Source of the DNA: a virus | Direction: 5' to 3' (one strand) | Virus record (IMG/VR): IMGVR_UViG_3300031566_000207 | Location: 1-34,237 of that record | DNA: 34,237 nt | Shown: positions 17,681-24,928 of the stretch, one piece after another | Position numbering within the stretch: position 1 is the first letter of the stretch | How the letters are laid out: each line of letters opens with the position of its first letter | Position numbers and translations under genes: made by a program | The notes under the pieces: generated by a model | What the model saw: only the letters and a program-made list of their open reading frames with translations | Told to the model about the DNA's origin: nothing | Databases searched by the model: none

Positions 17681-17892
17681 ATTGTTTTTCCTTTTGATGT
17701 TGGTAATAATCCATATTTAGTATCATAGAACTCAAAGTAAGTAACTGGTCTTCCGCATCCACAGTCTTCTTTAATTCTAGTTATTGCAAAATAATCTATT
17801 TGTAAACCGGGTCTAAATATAAAACCTTTCTGTGTTCTATGTCTTTCAAGTACTTCTACTTTACCCTGTGGTTTCTTTGTAATAGTTTTCAT
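17677..17892 (-). CDS. Small hypothetical protein
   Basis: A 71-residue basic protein with a Cys-Gly-Cys-Gly patch (KEDCGCGRPVTYFEF) near residue 44-48 and a beta-rich pattern. Two cysteines alone do not make a zinc site. It overlaps the 2H phosphoesterase by four bases and the upstream tagged-like gene by one base, so it is in the same translation-coupled run. No family recognised. Confidence 0.5.
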   Translation of the reverse strand: MKTITKKPQGKVEVLERHRTQKGFIFRPGLQIDYFAITRIKEDCGCGRPVTYFEFYDTKYGLLPTSKGKTI

Positions 17893-18215
17893 TAGTTTCC
17901 GAATCCTTGTTCTTCTTCCCTTTTCTCTTCTTCTTTACTCTTAATATCTTCTCTGCCTTGGATAGATCTTTTAAGTTTTTGTAAATTATCGTTTACACTT
18001 GAAATAAGTTCAGACTGTTCTGGGTCTAATTGTTCACCGTCAGATATAACCCTTAATAGTTCTTCAATAACAGTCATCGATTGTCTTAAGTTATCTTTAT
18101 CTTTATAATCTTCGCTTCTGAATGAAGATACAGGGGGTCCTTCTTGTTCATCATATGATATCTCATTTAAAAATCCCTCAAATGTAGGCATAAAATATTT
18201 TTTATTATCTTCCAT
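17892..18215 (-). CDS. Acidic protein with divergent head-tag-like N-terminus
   Basis: A 107-residue protein, acidic and glutamine/glutamate-rich, with a coiled-coil C-terminus ending KSKEEEKREEEQGFGN. The N-terminus, MEDNKKYFMPTFEGFLNE, ends in Phe-Glu-x-Phe-Leu-Asn-Glu, the same core as the bank's tag (FE-x-F-I-N-E) but preceded by extra residues. A gp21-like cut after Glu18 is plausible. It overlaps each neighbour by one base. T4 scaffold and core proteins (gp22, gp67, gp68) are also acidic and processed, so a prohead-core role is an alternative to an injected effector. Confidence 0.6.
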   Translation of the reverse strand: MEDNKKYFMPTFEGFLNEISYDEQEGPPVSSFRSEDYKDKDNLRQSMTVIEELLRVISDGEQLDPEQSELISSVNDNLQKLKRSIQGREDIKSKEEEKREEEQGFGN

Positions 18216-18562
18216 TATTCTTTACCTTTTTTATCTTCAGACTTATCATCTTTCTTTTTATTATCATCTTTACTAATAGGCTCTTTACCTTTTTCGATTA
18301 ACATTATATCTACAGATGCATCTAGCATAGTAGATTGTGCTTTAAATTTAGTATGTTTTAATAATTCTATTTTAGCTTCTTTATGGGAACCATCCTTTGT
18401 AAATTTTTCATATTTATTTTTAGCTTCAACTGCCTTTTCGCGAGCCTCTTTTGCTTGCTCGCCCATGTCTTTAATTTTCTTGTTAAATTCGGCAATCTCT
18501 GAGGCTTCATCAATTTTAACATTACCTCTGAAATCATCAAATGATTCTATAAACTTTTCCAT
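18215..18562 (-). CDS. Charged protein with divergent head-tag-like N-terminus
   Basis: A 115-residue, very Lys/Glu-rich protein, predicted almost entirely helical, ending in a run of alternating Lys and Asp/Glu. The first 21 residues (MEKFIESFDDFRGNVKIDE, then AS) follow the tag pattern: basic residue, Ser-Phe-x-x-Phe, then an Ile-Asp-Glu site. Composition resembles prohead-core or internal head proteins. Function unknown. It is one base from its downstream neighbour, and the gene upstream ends three bases before its start. Confidence 0.55.
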   Translation of the reverse strand: MEKFIESFDDFRGNVKIDEASEIAEFNKKIKDMGEQAKEAREKAVEAKNKYEKFTKDGSHKEAKIELLKHTKFKAQSTMLDASVDIMLIEKGKEPISKDDNKKKDDKSEDKKGKE

Positions 18563-18565
18563 AAT

Positions 18566-18856
18566 TTATGTATTTTCTTTTTTAATACCTTTTTTTCTAG
18601 TCTTTAAATTATATTTAACTACTGAACTTTCGCCATTAACGAAATCTTGATAAGGTAGTGATTTATCTTCTTCTTTCCTATCTGTCGGGTACTTGTAGTT
18701 TACTTCACCATGTGGATTAAATGGTACTTTCATTTTTCTTTCCCAATAATCTTTAAACTGAAGTATACTGCCTTTAAAATGTCTGATGTCTTCTAAGTCT
18801 TTATCTATATATTCATTTTCAGCGACTATATCAGAATATCTCTTATGAATCTTCAT
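18566..18856 (-). CDS. Small basic hypothetical protein
   Basis: A 96-residue protein rich in Lys and Tyr (for example KYNLKTRKKGIKK near the C-terminus) with a helical N-terminal half. No family recognised and no tag. It is the first gene after the terminator at 18905-18933, so a promoter for the 18.8 to 8.6 kb operon probably lies in the roughly 50 bases between them. I could not identify that promoter with confidence. Confidence 0.5.
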   Translation of the reverse strand: MKIHKRYSDIVAENEYIDKDLEDIRHFKGSILQFKDYWERKMKVPFNPHGEVNYKYPTDRKEEDKSLPYQDFVNGESSVVKYNLKTRKKGIKKENT

Positions 18857-18904
18857 TATACCCTATTATTTTAATTATATATCGGGTAAAACACATAACA
18901 TAAA

Positions 18905-18933
18905 AAAGCCTTCTCCTGTTAAGAGAAGGCTTT
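18905..18933 (-). terminator. Rho-independent terminator
   Basis: An 11-base perfect inverted repeat, AAAGCCTTCTC and GAGAAGGCTTT, with a 7-base loop. On the minus strand it is followed directly by T residues (18904-18902). It lies 30 bases after the stop of the zinc-ribbon protein gene, ending transcription of that unit. Confidence 0.9.
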
Positions 18934-18963
18934 CAGCCACGTGAATGTTAGAGTTTATTATTG

Positions 18964-19893
18964 TTATTCGTATTTATTTCCGCATGTTGGGCAGAATTTC
19001 CACGAAGTTTTCTTTTGTTTAGTACTACATGAAGTACAGTATACACTAATTTCAGAAGCTACAACAGGCTTCTTGGATATAGGTAATAACTTATATTCTA
19101 CTGATGATGATACCCATGATTCAAAATCCATATCAACATATGTAAATGATTGATTTGAATAAGAACCTTCTTCAATACGACCTGTTTCTTCAACTTCAGA
19201 TTTCTTTGCTTTATTAGAATTTAAAGATTGGCCTAGAAATGTTTTAGTAGATTCTTCATTCAAGATATCTCCAGTAAAATTATACTGACCTGAAATTGTA
19301 TTATTACAATTTACAAATGTAGTATCTCCTGTTGAACAGTTTAAATTAAGCGACCCAGCATCCGCATTCAATGTAGTTTTAGTACCTATTACTCCAGTAC
19401 TTGTAGTAATAGTCCCATATAATGGATTATATGAAGGTCCGAACCAAATATCTGGCTGAGGTGGAAACGAAGGTGGCATTTGCCAATTTGGTATTGGCTG
19501 AAATGGAAATGGTTTATTCCAACTGCCATCTAAAATTAGATAATTACCATCATTTTTAGTTTTTTCCTTATAGAACTCAACTTTAATAGACCCATTATTT
19601 TTGATAGCAGCTTTAACATCGCTGTTACCTGCTTCAACCTCATAGGTATCAAATTTAAATTTTCTAGGTTTATCAATATAACGCTCAAGCCATTCTCTTC
19701 TTCCTGGTTTAATAATTAAACCGGTTTCACTTACTGCTTCACCATTAATATAGATTTTAGCCAAGATGTTGTGTTGTGTGGGATTGAATAGTTCTATCTC
19801 AAATTCTTGACCTGATTTAAGATAAACATTAGTACCTGATGGCACTAGACTTTTGTTGACGCCTATTCTGGCCGTCGGTTTTAAATTACTCAT
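18964..19893 (-). CDS. Probable virion protein with C-terminal zinc ribbon
   Basis: A 309-residue protein in three parts. Residues 1-115 form a beta-sandwich-like domain (SGQEFEIELFNPTQHNILAKIYING and LIIKPGRREWLERY) of a type I associate with virion surface or appended proteins, though I cannot name the family. Residues 125-150 are a Pro/aromatic-rich linker (PFPFQPIPNWQMPPSFPPQP). The C-terminus holds a zinc ribbon with C286, C289, C301 and C304 in a C-x2-C-x11-C-x2-C pattern. It stands alone between two intergenic gaps, with a terminator just behind it, so it may be expressed on its own. A transcription-factor role is possible because of the ribbon, but the rest looks structural. Confidence 0.6.
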   Translation of the reverse strand: MSNLKPTARIGVNKSLVPSGTNVYLKSGQEFEIELFNPTQHNILAKIYINGEAVSETGLIIKPGRREWLERYIDKPRKFKFDTYEVEAGNSDVKAAIKNNGSIKVEFYKEKTKNDGNYLILDGSWNKPFPFQPIPNWQMPPSFPPQPDIWFGPSYNPLYGTITTSTGVIGTKTTLNADAGSLNLNCSTGDTTFVNCNNTISGQYNFTGDILNEESTKTFLGQSLNSNKAKKSEVEETGRIEEGSYSNQSFTYVDMDFESWVSSSVEYKLLPISKKPVVASEISVYCTSCSTKQKKTSWKFCPTCGNKYE

Positions 19894-20008
19894 ACGTTCT
19901 TCTCGTTTTTTATTTTTTATTTGCTAATCTTTTCGTAGCTTTTTACAACTACTCGAGGGCTTTGGACCCAAGATATAACAAGCACGAGGCTTCTTTTTAT
20001 ATATCCGA
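19894..20008. other. Intergenic gap with GC-richer block
   Basis: A 115-base gap between the terminase-like gene and the zinc-ribbon gene. The block at about 19935-19992 is clearly richer in G and C than its surroundings and contains a weak GTAG/CTAC stem. It may hold the promoter or 5' leader of the zinc-ribbon gene. No tRNA T-arm or known riboswitch motif is visible. Confidence 0.3.
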
Positions 20009-20890
20009 CTATTTAGATTTGTTTCTAAATTTTAGATTACATTCTTCATCAAATGCATCTTGTCCAATGTTTTTAATTTGCTGATCAGCCCATAAATCAT
20101 CCCAGCCATCTCTCTGGAACCACATTAATTTAATGGGATTAAAGTTATAGGTATTTTTCTCTAATGAATTTTTCCATAAATTGTAAAAATTATTCATACC
20201 ATTAGGGGTAGAAGTCATAATAACTTTACCTTTAAATCTTAACGTTCTTTCTATATCTGCTAAGTCAGCATTGCATAACCATGCAGCGTTATCAGCTACA
20301 GTAACAAAATTCTTAAGACTAATATCTTTAGGTTTTAATTTTGCTCTTAATGAAGTAATTCTAGAATAATCATCACATACTATTTCATGTTTGTTAAATC
20401 TAGTTATTCCCTTTTGCATATAATATGGTATTTTAATATATGCAGCTCTTAATGATTCTATAAAATTATAATGAGTATTCATAGGTTCAGTTACAAATTG
20501 AACATATACTGGATTAAATAAAATAGACCAAAGTGAAAATATTTTATTTAATGTAGTTGTGCCCATTTGTCTACTAGAACAAACTATAGTTCTACCATTT
20601 ACATATGATTCTAAAACTTTCTTTTGATAATCTCTTAACTTAATAAGTTCTAATACACCTTCTATATTTAAGTTGTAATAATAATTTTCAGCAAAATAAA
20701 TAATATCATTTGCACATTTATTACATTCTTCTTGTTCAGTTGTTGTTCTTTTGAATTTTAAATAAGGTGCCCTATAATATGAAGAGACATATGGATTTCT
20801 TTTAAAGAAATATTTTTTCAATAAATTCTTTATCCAAGTATCTTCTCCTTTAAAAAGATACTCAATTCTTTTAGTTGAGTACTTTGACAT
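20009..20890 (-). CDS. Stand-alone terminase ATPase-like domain, catalytic motifs degenerate
   Basis: A 293-residue protein that aligns by eye with the N-terminal ATPase half of T4 gp17. Shared features are FAENYY (66-71), the adenine-binding L-R-D-Y-Q (85-89), the P-loop region S-R-Q-M-G-T-T-T (106-113), an IPYYMQKGITRFNKHEIVCDD segment, the Walker B region FVTVADN (195-201) and the coupling motif S-T-P-N-G with MNNFYNLW (227-238). The P-loop lysine (T4 SRQLGKTT) is replaced by T111, and N201 follows the Walker B aspartate D200, where a catalytic glutamate would be expected. The nuclease domain is absent: the protein ends at the domain boundary. It therefore looks like an inactive paralogue. 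A real terminase must lie outside the window. Confidence 0.75.
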   Translation of the reverse strand: MSKYSTKRIEYLFKGEDTWIKNLLKKYFFKRNPYVSSYYRAPYLKFKRTTTEQEECNKCANDIIYFAENYYYNLNIEGVLELIKLRDYQKKVLESYVNGRTIVCSSRQMGTTTLNKIFSLWSILFNPVYVQFVTEPMNTHYNFIESLRAAYIKIPYYMQKGITRFNKHEIVCDDYSRITSLRAKLKPKDISLKNFVTVADNAAWLCNADLADIERTLRFKGKVIMTSTPNGMNNFYNLWKNSLEKNTYNFNPIKLMWFQRDGWDDLWADQQIKNIGQDAFDEECNLKFRNKSK

Positions 20891-20899
20891 CGTCGATAT

Positions 20900-21121
20900 T
20901 TATTTTTCATTTTTCTTAGATTTACTAAATTCTTTATCTAATAATTTAATAGCTTCAACTTCTTTTTTATCAATTATTAAATCATATACTTTACTTGATT
21001 TATTGTCTTCAAATATAAATCCATCTATTTTATCGAACGTCTTTTTAATTCCCTTTATGCCATCTAAACTATAGATATTTATAAAGCCTTCTATATTGAA
21101 GTACCTTTTATTAAAACTCAT
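20900..21121 (-). CDS. Small hypothetical protein
   Basis: A 73-residue Lys-rich protein, MSFNKRYFNIEGFINIYSLD at the start, with a helical C-terminal half ending KSKKNEK. It lies between the cell-wall enzyme and the terminase-like gene. Its stop is 9 bases before the latter's start, and its start overlaps the former's stop by one base. No family recognised. Confidence 0.45.
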   Translation of the reverse strand: MSFNKRYFNIEGFINIYSLDGIKGIKKTFDKIDGFIFEDNKSSKVYDLIIDKKEVEAIKLLDKEFSKSKKNEK

Positions 21122-21870
21122 TATGCTAAATCTTTTTCTTCAATTAATGTATAAGTCACCCAACCATTGTTAACTCCTTTATATGAATCTATGATATTCA
21201 TCATATTTTCTTTATCAGTCCAATTATTATAAACCTGACAGCCTGCACTCCACGGTCCAATCTTAGCTGTAATTCCGGCTTTCTGTGAACCATGTATATT
21301 TGCACCAACAGTATAACCTTCAACCCACTTAGCCGCTGCAGCGTCTGAATCATTACCAGCAATTCCATCTAAGTCATTGTCACGCATACCAAAGATTTTG
21401 CCGAAACTTTGTAAACATCTATGGTCTTTTTTGTTTTGATGATATCCTGACTTATATCCATTTATCATTTGTGCTGGCATCATTACCCAGCATCCGTCTT
21501 TATTTAATAATTTCTTTTGATACGCTATACCTGGTTCAGTAGTGATAACACCCATTATAATTCTTTCTTTACCTAAAACTGCCTCGTACTGAGCATACGC
21601 ATGTTGACTATTAGATCCAAAATCACCATCAACTTTAAGTGGTTTACCTGTCTTACCTGTAAATAAATTAAGATTTAACCATTCTTGTTTTTGACTAGCT
21701 GTTAATCCATTTGGCATTGGTCTTTGCTTCCATATAACACTCATTATATCATTAAAGATATCTGGTACGTTTAGAGCCGACCTAACTGCTATTAAATTAG
21801 GCTGGTCATCAAACCACTTATAACCTTTTTTAGCAATAGCTGCCTTCAGTGTAGGGATATCTAATTTCAT
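21121..21870 (-). CDS. Peptidoglycan-binding + L,D-transpeptidase-like protein
   Basis: A 249-residue protein. Residues 75-100 contain LKVDGDFGSNSQHAYAQYE, which fits the DGxFG...A...Q signature of peptidoglycan-binding domain 1. The C-terminal part has H193-G ... S208-A-G-C211, a spacing and motif like the YkuD L,D-transpeptidase active site (H-G-x14-S-x-G-C). C211 would be the nucleophile. The enzyme could cut or modify meso-diaminopimelate cross-links in the cell wall during lysis, or act as a virion-carried wall enzyme. No signal peptide is seen, so it would need a holin or delivery within the particle. The transpeptidase assignment is moderate, because motif agreement was judged by eye. 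Confidence 0.55.
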   Translation of the reverse strand: MKLDIPTLKAAIAKKGYKWFDDQPNLIAVRSALNVPDIFNDIMSVIWKQRPMPNGLTASQKQEWLNLNLFTGKTGKPLKVDGDFGSNSQHAYAQYEAVLGKERIIMGVITTEPGIAYQKKLLNKDGCWVMMPAQMINGYKSGYHQNKKDHRCLQSFGKIFGMRDNDLDGIAGNDSDAAAAKWVEGYTVGANIHGSQKAGITAKIGPWSAGCQVYNNWTDKENMMNIIDSYKGVNNGWVTYTLIEEKDLA

Positions 21871-21889
21871 AATTTATTCATTTATTTTA

Positions 21890-22948
21890 TTATTTATTGT
21901 AGCGAATGTAGGCATTGTCTGTTATCTGAATTAATTCAACAGTACCTGTAAATTCTAGTAAGTTAATTTTATCAGTATATGACATTGCACTTTTTAAGTA
22001 ATCAATAAGGTTATTTGTCCAGCCAGACAATGTATATTCAACTTCCCTGTATCTAACTACACCTTCTGATGTCTTTAATTTTCCTTTATTCCAAGTTTTT
22101 TGAACTTCTTTAGTTGACATTCCTCTAAATTTCTTTTTCAACTTAAATCCTTTCTTATATAACCATTTTGCATAATCTGCATGTTGGTCAATTTCAATTC
22201 CCATGAAATAAGTAGGCCCGGCTGATTCTAAAGCTTTATTTAAAATACTACCAACCATTACATAATCAGAACCTAGCGCTAGGGCTTTTATAATATCACT
22301 ATACCCTTTCATTCCCCCATCAGCTACTATCTTAGCTACACTATAAATCTTATCTGCAGAAAGTTTTTGTTTTATTAAATAGCATTCTTTAATCAAAGAA
22401 GCCATAGGATAACCTATACCTAATTGCTGAGTTGTTAAACATCCATTACCATTACCTATACCTATTCTTATATAGTCTGCACCCATTATAGATAATAATT
22501 TATAAGTCTCAGGATTCGCAACATTACCAACCATTAATGTATAATAGCTACCGTACATATCTTTAAACTTCTTAATAGCTATAGCCATTTTGGACATATG
22601 TCCGTTTGCAATATCTATTAAAATAAATCTGTTTTCTATATACGTTTCTCTTTCAATAAAGACTGATATAAACTCATCTAATCCATAACTCTTAAAAGAC
22701 ATAACACCATAATCATTTGCTGAAACTGGTTCACTTGTACTGCCTCTAGGTATACAGTAATTTATACGATTAGATTCAAATATTGTTATATTACTATTAT
22801 CAATAACTGTGTCCATTGGAGACGCAATAATAGGTAAATGCCATTTATAGCCTGTTTCTGATTGATAAAATGGAGTAACTTCAGACCTGCTTTCTATATC
22901 TGATTGTACTGCAGGTACAATCAGTAAATCATTAAAATCTAATTTCAT
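21890..22948 (-). CDS. IMP dehydrogenase / GMP reductase family protein
   Basis: A 352-residue TIM-barrel protein. Recognised elements: FNDLLIVP (5-12), LPIIASPMDTV (38-48), GNVANPETY (141-149), the active-site loop R-I-G-I-G-N-G-N-G-C170-L-T-T, V-A-D210-G-G (phosphate/IMP binding), SDYVMVGSIL (227-236) and F-R-G-M-S (274-278). There are no CBS domains. Length is closer to GMP reductase (about 345) than to bacterial IMP dehydrogenase (about 490). Either reaction would change the balance of guanine and adenine nucleotides in the infected cell. Which one it catalyses cannot be settled here. This gene is uncommon in T4-like phages. Confidence 0.85.
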   Translation of the reverse strand: MKLDFNDLLIVPAVQSDIESRSEVTPFYQSETGYKWHLPIIASPMDTVIDNSNITIFESNRINYCIPRGSTSEPVSANDYGVMSFKSYGLDEFISVFIERETYIENRFILIDIANGHMSKMAIAIKKFKDMYGSYYTLMVGNVANPETYKLLSIMGADYIRIGIGNGNGCLTTQQLGIGYPMASLIKECYLIKQKLSADKIYSVAKIVADGGMKGYSDIIKALALGSDYVMVGSILNKALESAGPTYFMGIEIDQHADYAKWLYKKGFKLKKKFRGMSTKEVQKTWNKGKLKTSEGVVRYREVEYTLSGWTNNLIDYLKSAMSYTDKINLLEFTGTVELIQITDNAYIRYNK

Positions 22949-22954
22949 AAAAAT

Positions 22955-23719
22955 TTATTTTTTTGTTAATGCGATTAGATGATTAGCACCTATATAAGAT
23001 ATAAATGCGCCTAATCCTAGAATTGTATACATTAATGGTAATCCATCCTGACCTGTTACAAATAAATTAAAATCATATAAGCCATGTACAAACACTGCAG
23101 TTGAAATTCCAATAAATGTTAATATTATCTTCTTTAATCTTTTATTTTTATTAAAAATTACACCGATAATTGATTTTGTATAACTTATATTTATTCTAGA
23201 TAATGCTATCCAATATCCCATCATTAAGCCTACTTCTATATGTAATAATACAGCACTGAATAATCTAGAAAATAAAACACCTGAACCATATGTTGCTCCA
23301 TAGTGTACATTTTCAAGTATAGCAAATCCTAATGAAACCATTGCACAATAAATCATAGTAGCCATTGGTGAATCTTTTTCCACACCATCATCAGATACAT
23401 TTCGTATTGAACATATAAAAATAAATGCTAACCATTTTGAAACCTCTTCAGTTATTCCTACTTGAAAGAAACTTAATCTATGTAAGAATAAAACATCACC
23501 TAATTTACTTTTCATAGCAATTGTAATAGACTCATCATATAATGGGGCAAAAAAACTGTGTGCTAAATTAACAAATGTTATTGATAACATTCCCAATAAA
23601 ATATGCGAATAAGCTTGTCTTAAACTAAAAGACTTATACGGTACAGTAATCCAAATAATGAATGCGTATAGAGCGCCAGGTATAATTGATAATAATATTG
23701 CTACAAGTGCGTCCATCAT
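22955..23719 (-). CDS. PrsW-family intramembrane protease
   Basis: A 254-residue membrane protein with about seven or eight hydrophobic segments. The PrsW signatures are all present: E91-E92-x-x-K95 (GITEEVSKW), G-F-A-x-x-E136-N137, R152 with H160 (SRLFSAVLLH), and H212-G-L-Y-D216. In Bacillus, PrsW cuts the anti-sigma factor RsiW in the membrane. The broader family belongs to the CAAX-protease/glutamic intramembrane protease clan. In a phage the substrate is unknown: host anti-sigma factors, membrane defence proteins or phage membrane proteins are all possible. It is 7 bases upstream of the IMPDH-like gene. Confidence 0.85.
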   Translation of the reverse strand: MMDALVAILLSIIPGALYAFIIWITVPYKSFSLRQAYSHILLGMLSITFVNLAHSFFAPLYDESITIAMKSKLGDVLFLHRLSFFQVGITEEVSKWLAFIFICSIRNVSDDGVEKDSPMATMIYCAMVSLGFAILENVHYGATYGSGVLFSRLFSAVLLHIEVGLMMGYWIALSRINISYTKSIIGVIFNKNKRLKKIILTFIGISTAVFVHGLYDFNLFVTGQDGLPLMYTILGLGAFISYIGANHLIALTKK

Positions 23720-23731
23720 ATTTTATATATC

Positions 23732-23923
23732 CTATGGGACTAATGATAAGAGTTCTTCTAATGTATCTTTTGTTTTATTATTTATTATAGGCTTCTGTAC
23801 TTCAGGGTACCAGTACATATCGACACCTTTATAGGTAATATCATAATCCGGAGATGGTGTACTGATACTCTGGCTATCTACCATTTCTAGTGCAATGTCA
23901 TTTTTATTTCTTTTCTTTCTCAT
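23732..23923 (-). CDS. Small hypothetical protein
   Basis: A 63-residue protein with a basic start (MRKKRNKND) and an acidic, Pro/Tyr-containing remainder (SPDYDITYKGVDMYWYPEVQ). It overlaps the upstream gene by four bases. No family recognised. It lacks any membrane segment, despite its position before the PrsW gene. Confidence 0.45.
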   Translation of the reverse strand: MRKKRNKNDIALEMVDSQSISTPSPDYDITYKGVDMYWYPEVQKPIINNKTKDTLEELLSLVP

Positions 23924-24558
23924 ACTAAATTTTCTATGGGTACCTTAATCTCAAATAGATTAACAGGTTTATTATTTAAAATATATGCTTTAATGTTTGT
24001 TTCTACTTTAGGTAAACTAAGTCCTACTAGGTCATTGCTTACGGAATCTAAATATAATGCAACTTGAATATCACTCTTAGTATATGTTATAATTTTAGTA
24101 TCTGTCCACTTTAAATAGGGGTCTACTATAATTTTGATGTTATTTATATTTCCTACATTATATGGAATGCCTGATGTGTATTCGTTTTTTTCTTCATGTA
24201 CTATAATAGTAAATTCAGGGTGCTCTATAAGATGGCTAGCGATCGCAGCGTTAGTGATTAAAACTAAATCTTCTTTATTTGTAAGTAATGTATTTATTAA
24301 TTCATGAATTGATTTTATGTCTAATATATCATTACTTTTTTCAAATTTAATTTGATTTATTACTTTATTATATACACCCATGTTTCTATCTGTTCTGAAG
24401 AAAGCTTCAGCAGCTGGATCAAGTTGACTTGAAACGTTAGTGTATACTTTAATATCACTCTCACTATTCCTTAATTCTTCTGATAGTGAATTTAAATCAT
24501 CTTCAGTTAATAGGTATTTAAAATCAAATAACTCATCGAGCAGAGCAAAATATTTCAT
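23920..24558 (-). CDS. Unknown 212-residue protein
   Basis: A 212-residue soluble protein, acidic, with helices in the first half and beta pattern in the second. Residues around 135-155 (NINNIKIIVDPYLKWTDTKIIT) resemble a V-Y-V-D-P-x-x-x-W-D motif that occurs in phage capsid-type proteins, but the protein is far too short for a major capsid protein and other capsid landmarks are not seen. I cannot name it. It overlaps the small gene that follows by four bases. Confidence 0.5.
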   Translation of the reverse strand: MKYFALLDELFDFKYLLTEDDLNSLSEELRNSESDIKVYTNVSSQLDPAAEAFFRTDRNMGVYNKVINQIKFEKSNDILDIKSIHELINTLLTNKEDLVLITNAAIASHLIEHPEFTIIVHEEKNEYTSGIPYNVGNINNIKIIVDPYLKWTDTKIITYTKSDIQVALYLDSVSNDLVGLSLPKVETNIKAYILNNKPVNLFEIKVPIENLV

Positions 24559-24598
24559 AGTATTATTTTAGAGTTATACGTATAAAAAATAAATGGTT

Positions 24599-24847
24599 TT
24601 AATTCATATGAACTTTTTGTAAATTATTAATAGTTTTAGTTGCGACTATTAATTCATCTGCAAGTTTTATTGCCTTCTCAGAATAGAATTTATTATTATC
24701 TCTCAATTCTTTAATTATTTTATCACGTTCATCAATCTGAGATAGAAGTGATTTACAATTATTCGCATAATCATTACACATCTCTTTATATCTGTCAACC
24801 ATTTCCTGTAATCTAATGTTGTCCATTTTTAATAATTCTTCTTTCAT
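24599..24847 (-). CDS. Small coiled-coil protein
   Basis: An 82-residue, nearly all-helical protein with Leu/Ile at heptad positions from residue 5 to 80 (for example DNIRLQEMVDRYKEMCNDY). It is the first gene after the terminator near 24903-24924. Function unknown. An oligomerisation or scaffold-type role is possible from the coiled coil alone. Confidence 0.5.
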   Translation of the reverse strand: MKEELLKMDNIRLQEMVDRYKEMCNDYANNCKSLLSQIDERDKIIKELRDNNKFYSEKAIKLADELIVATKTINNLQKVHMN

Positions 24848-24902
24848 AGTATTGATTTTAGTTTAAAATAATAAATTGTTTCGATAACCCAAAGACCCTA
24901 AA

Positions 24903-24924
24903 AAGCCTGTATCTAAACAGGCTT
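24903..24924 (-). terminator. Rho-independent terminator closing the tagged bank
   Basis: An 8-base inverted repeat, AAGCCTGT and ACAGGCTT, with a 6-base loop. On the minus strand it is followed by TTTTT, counting the stem's last bases. It lies just after the stop of the last tagged gene (24929), so it ends the 34-25 kb transcription unit. Confidence 0.85.
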
Positions 24925-24928
24925 AAAA

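Noticed and set aside
19930-20000. Possible tRNA in the GC-richer gap
   Set aside because: No T-arm GGTTCRANYCC motif and no full cloverleaf could be drawn.
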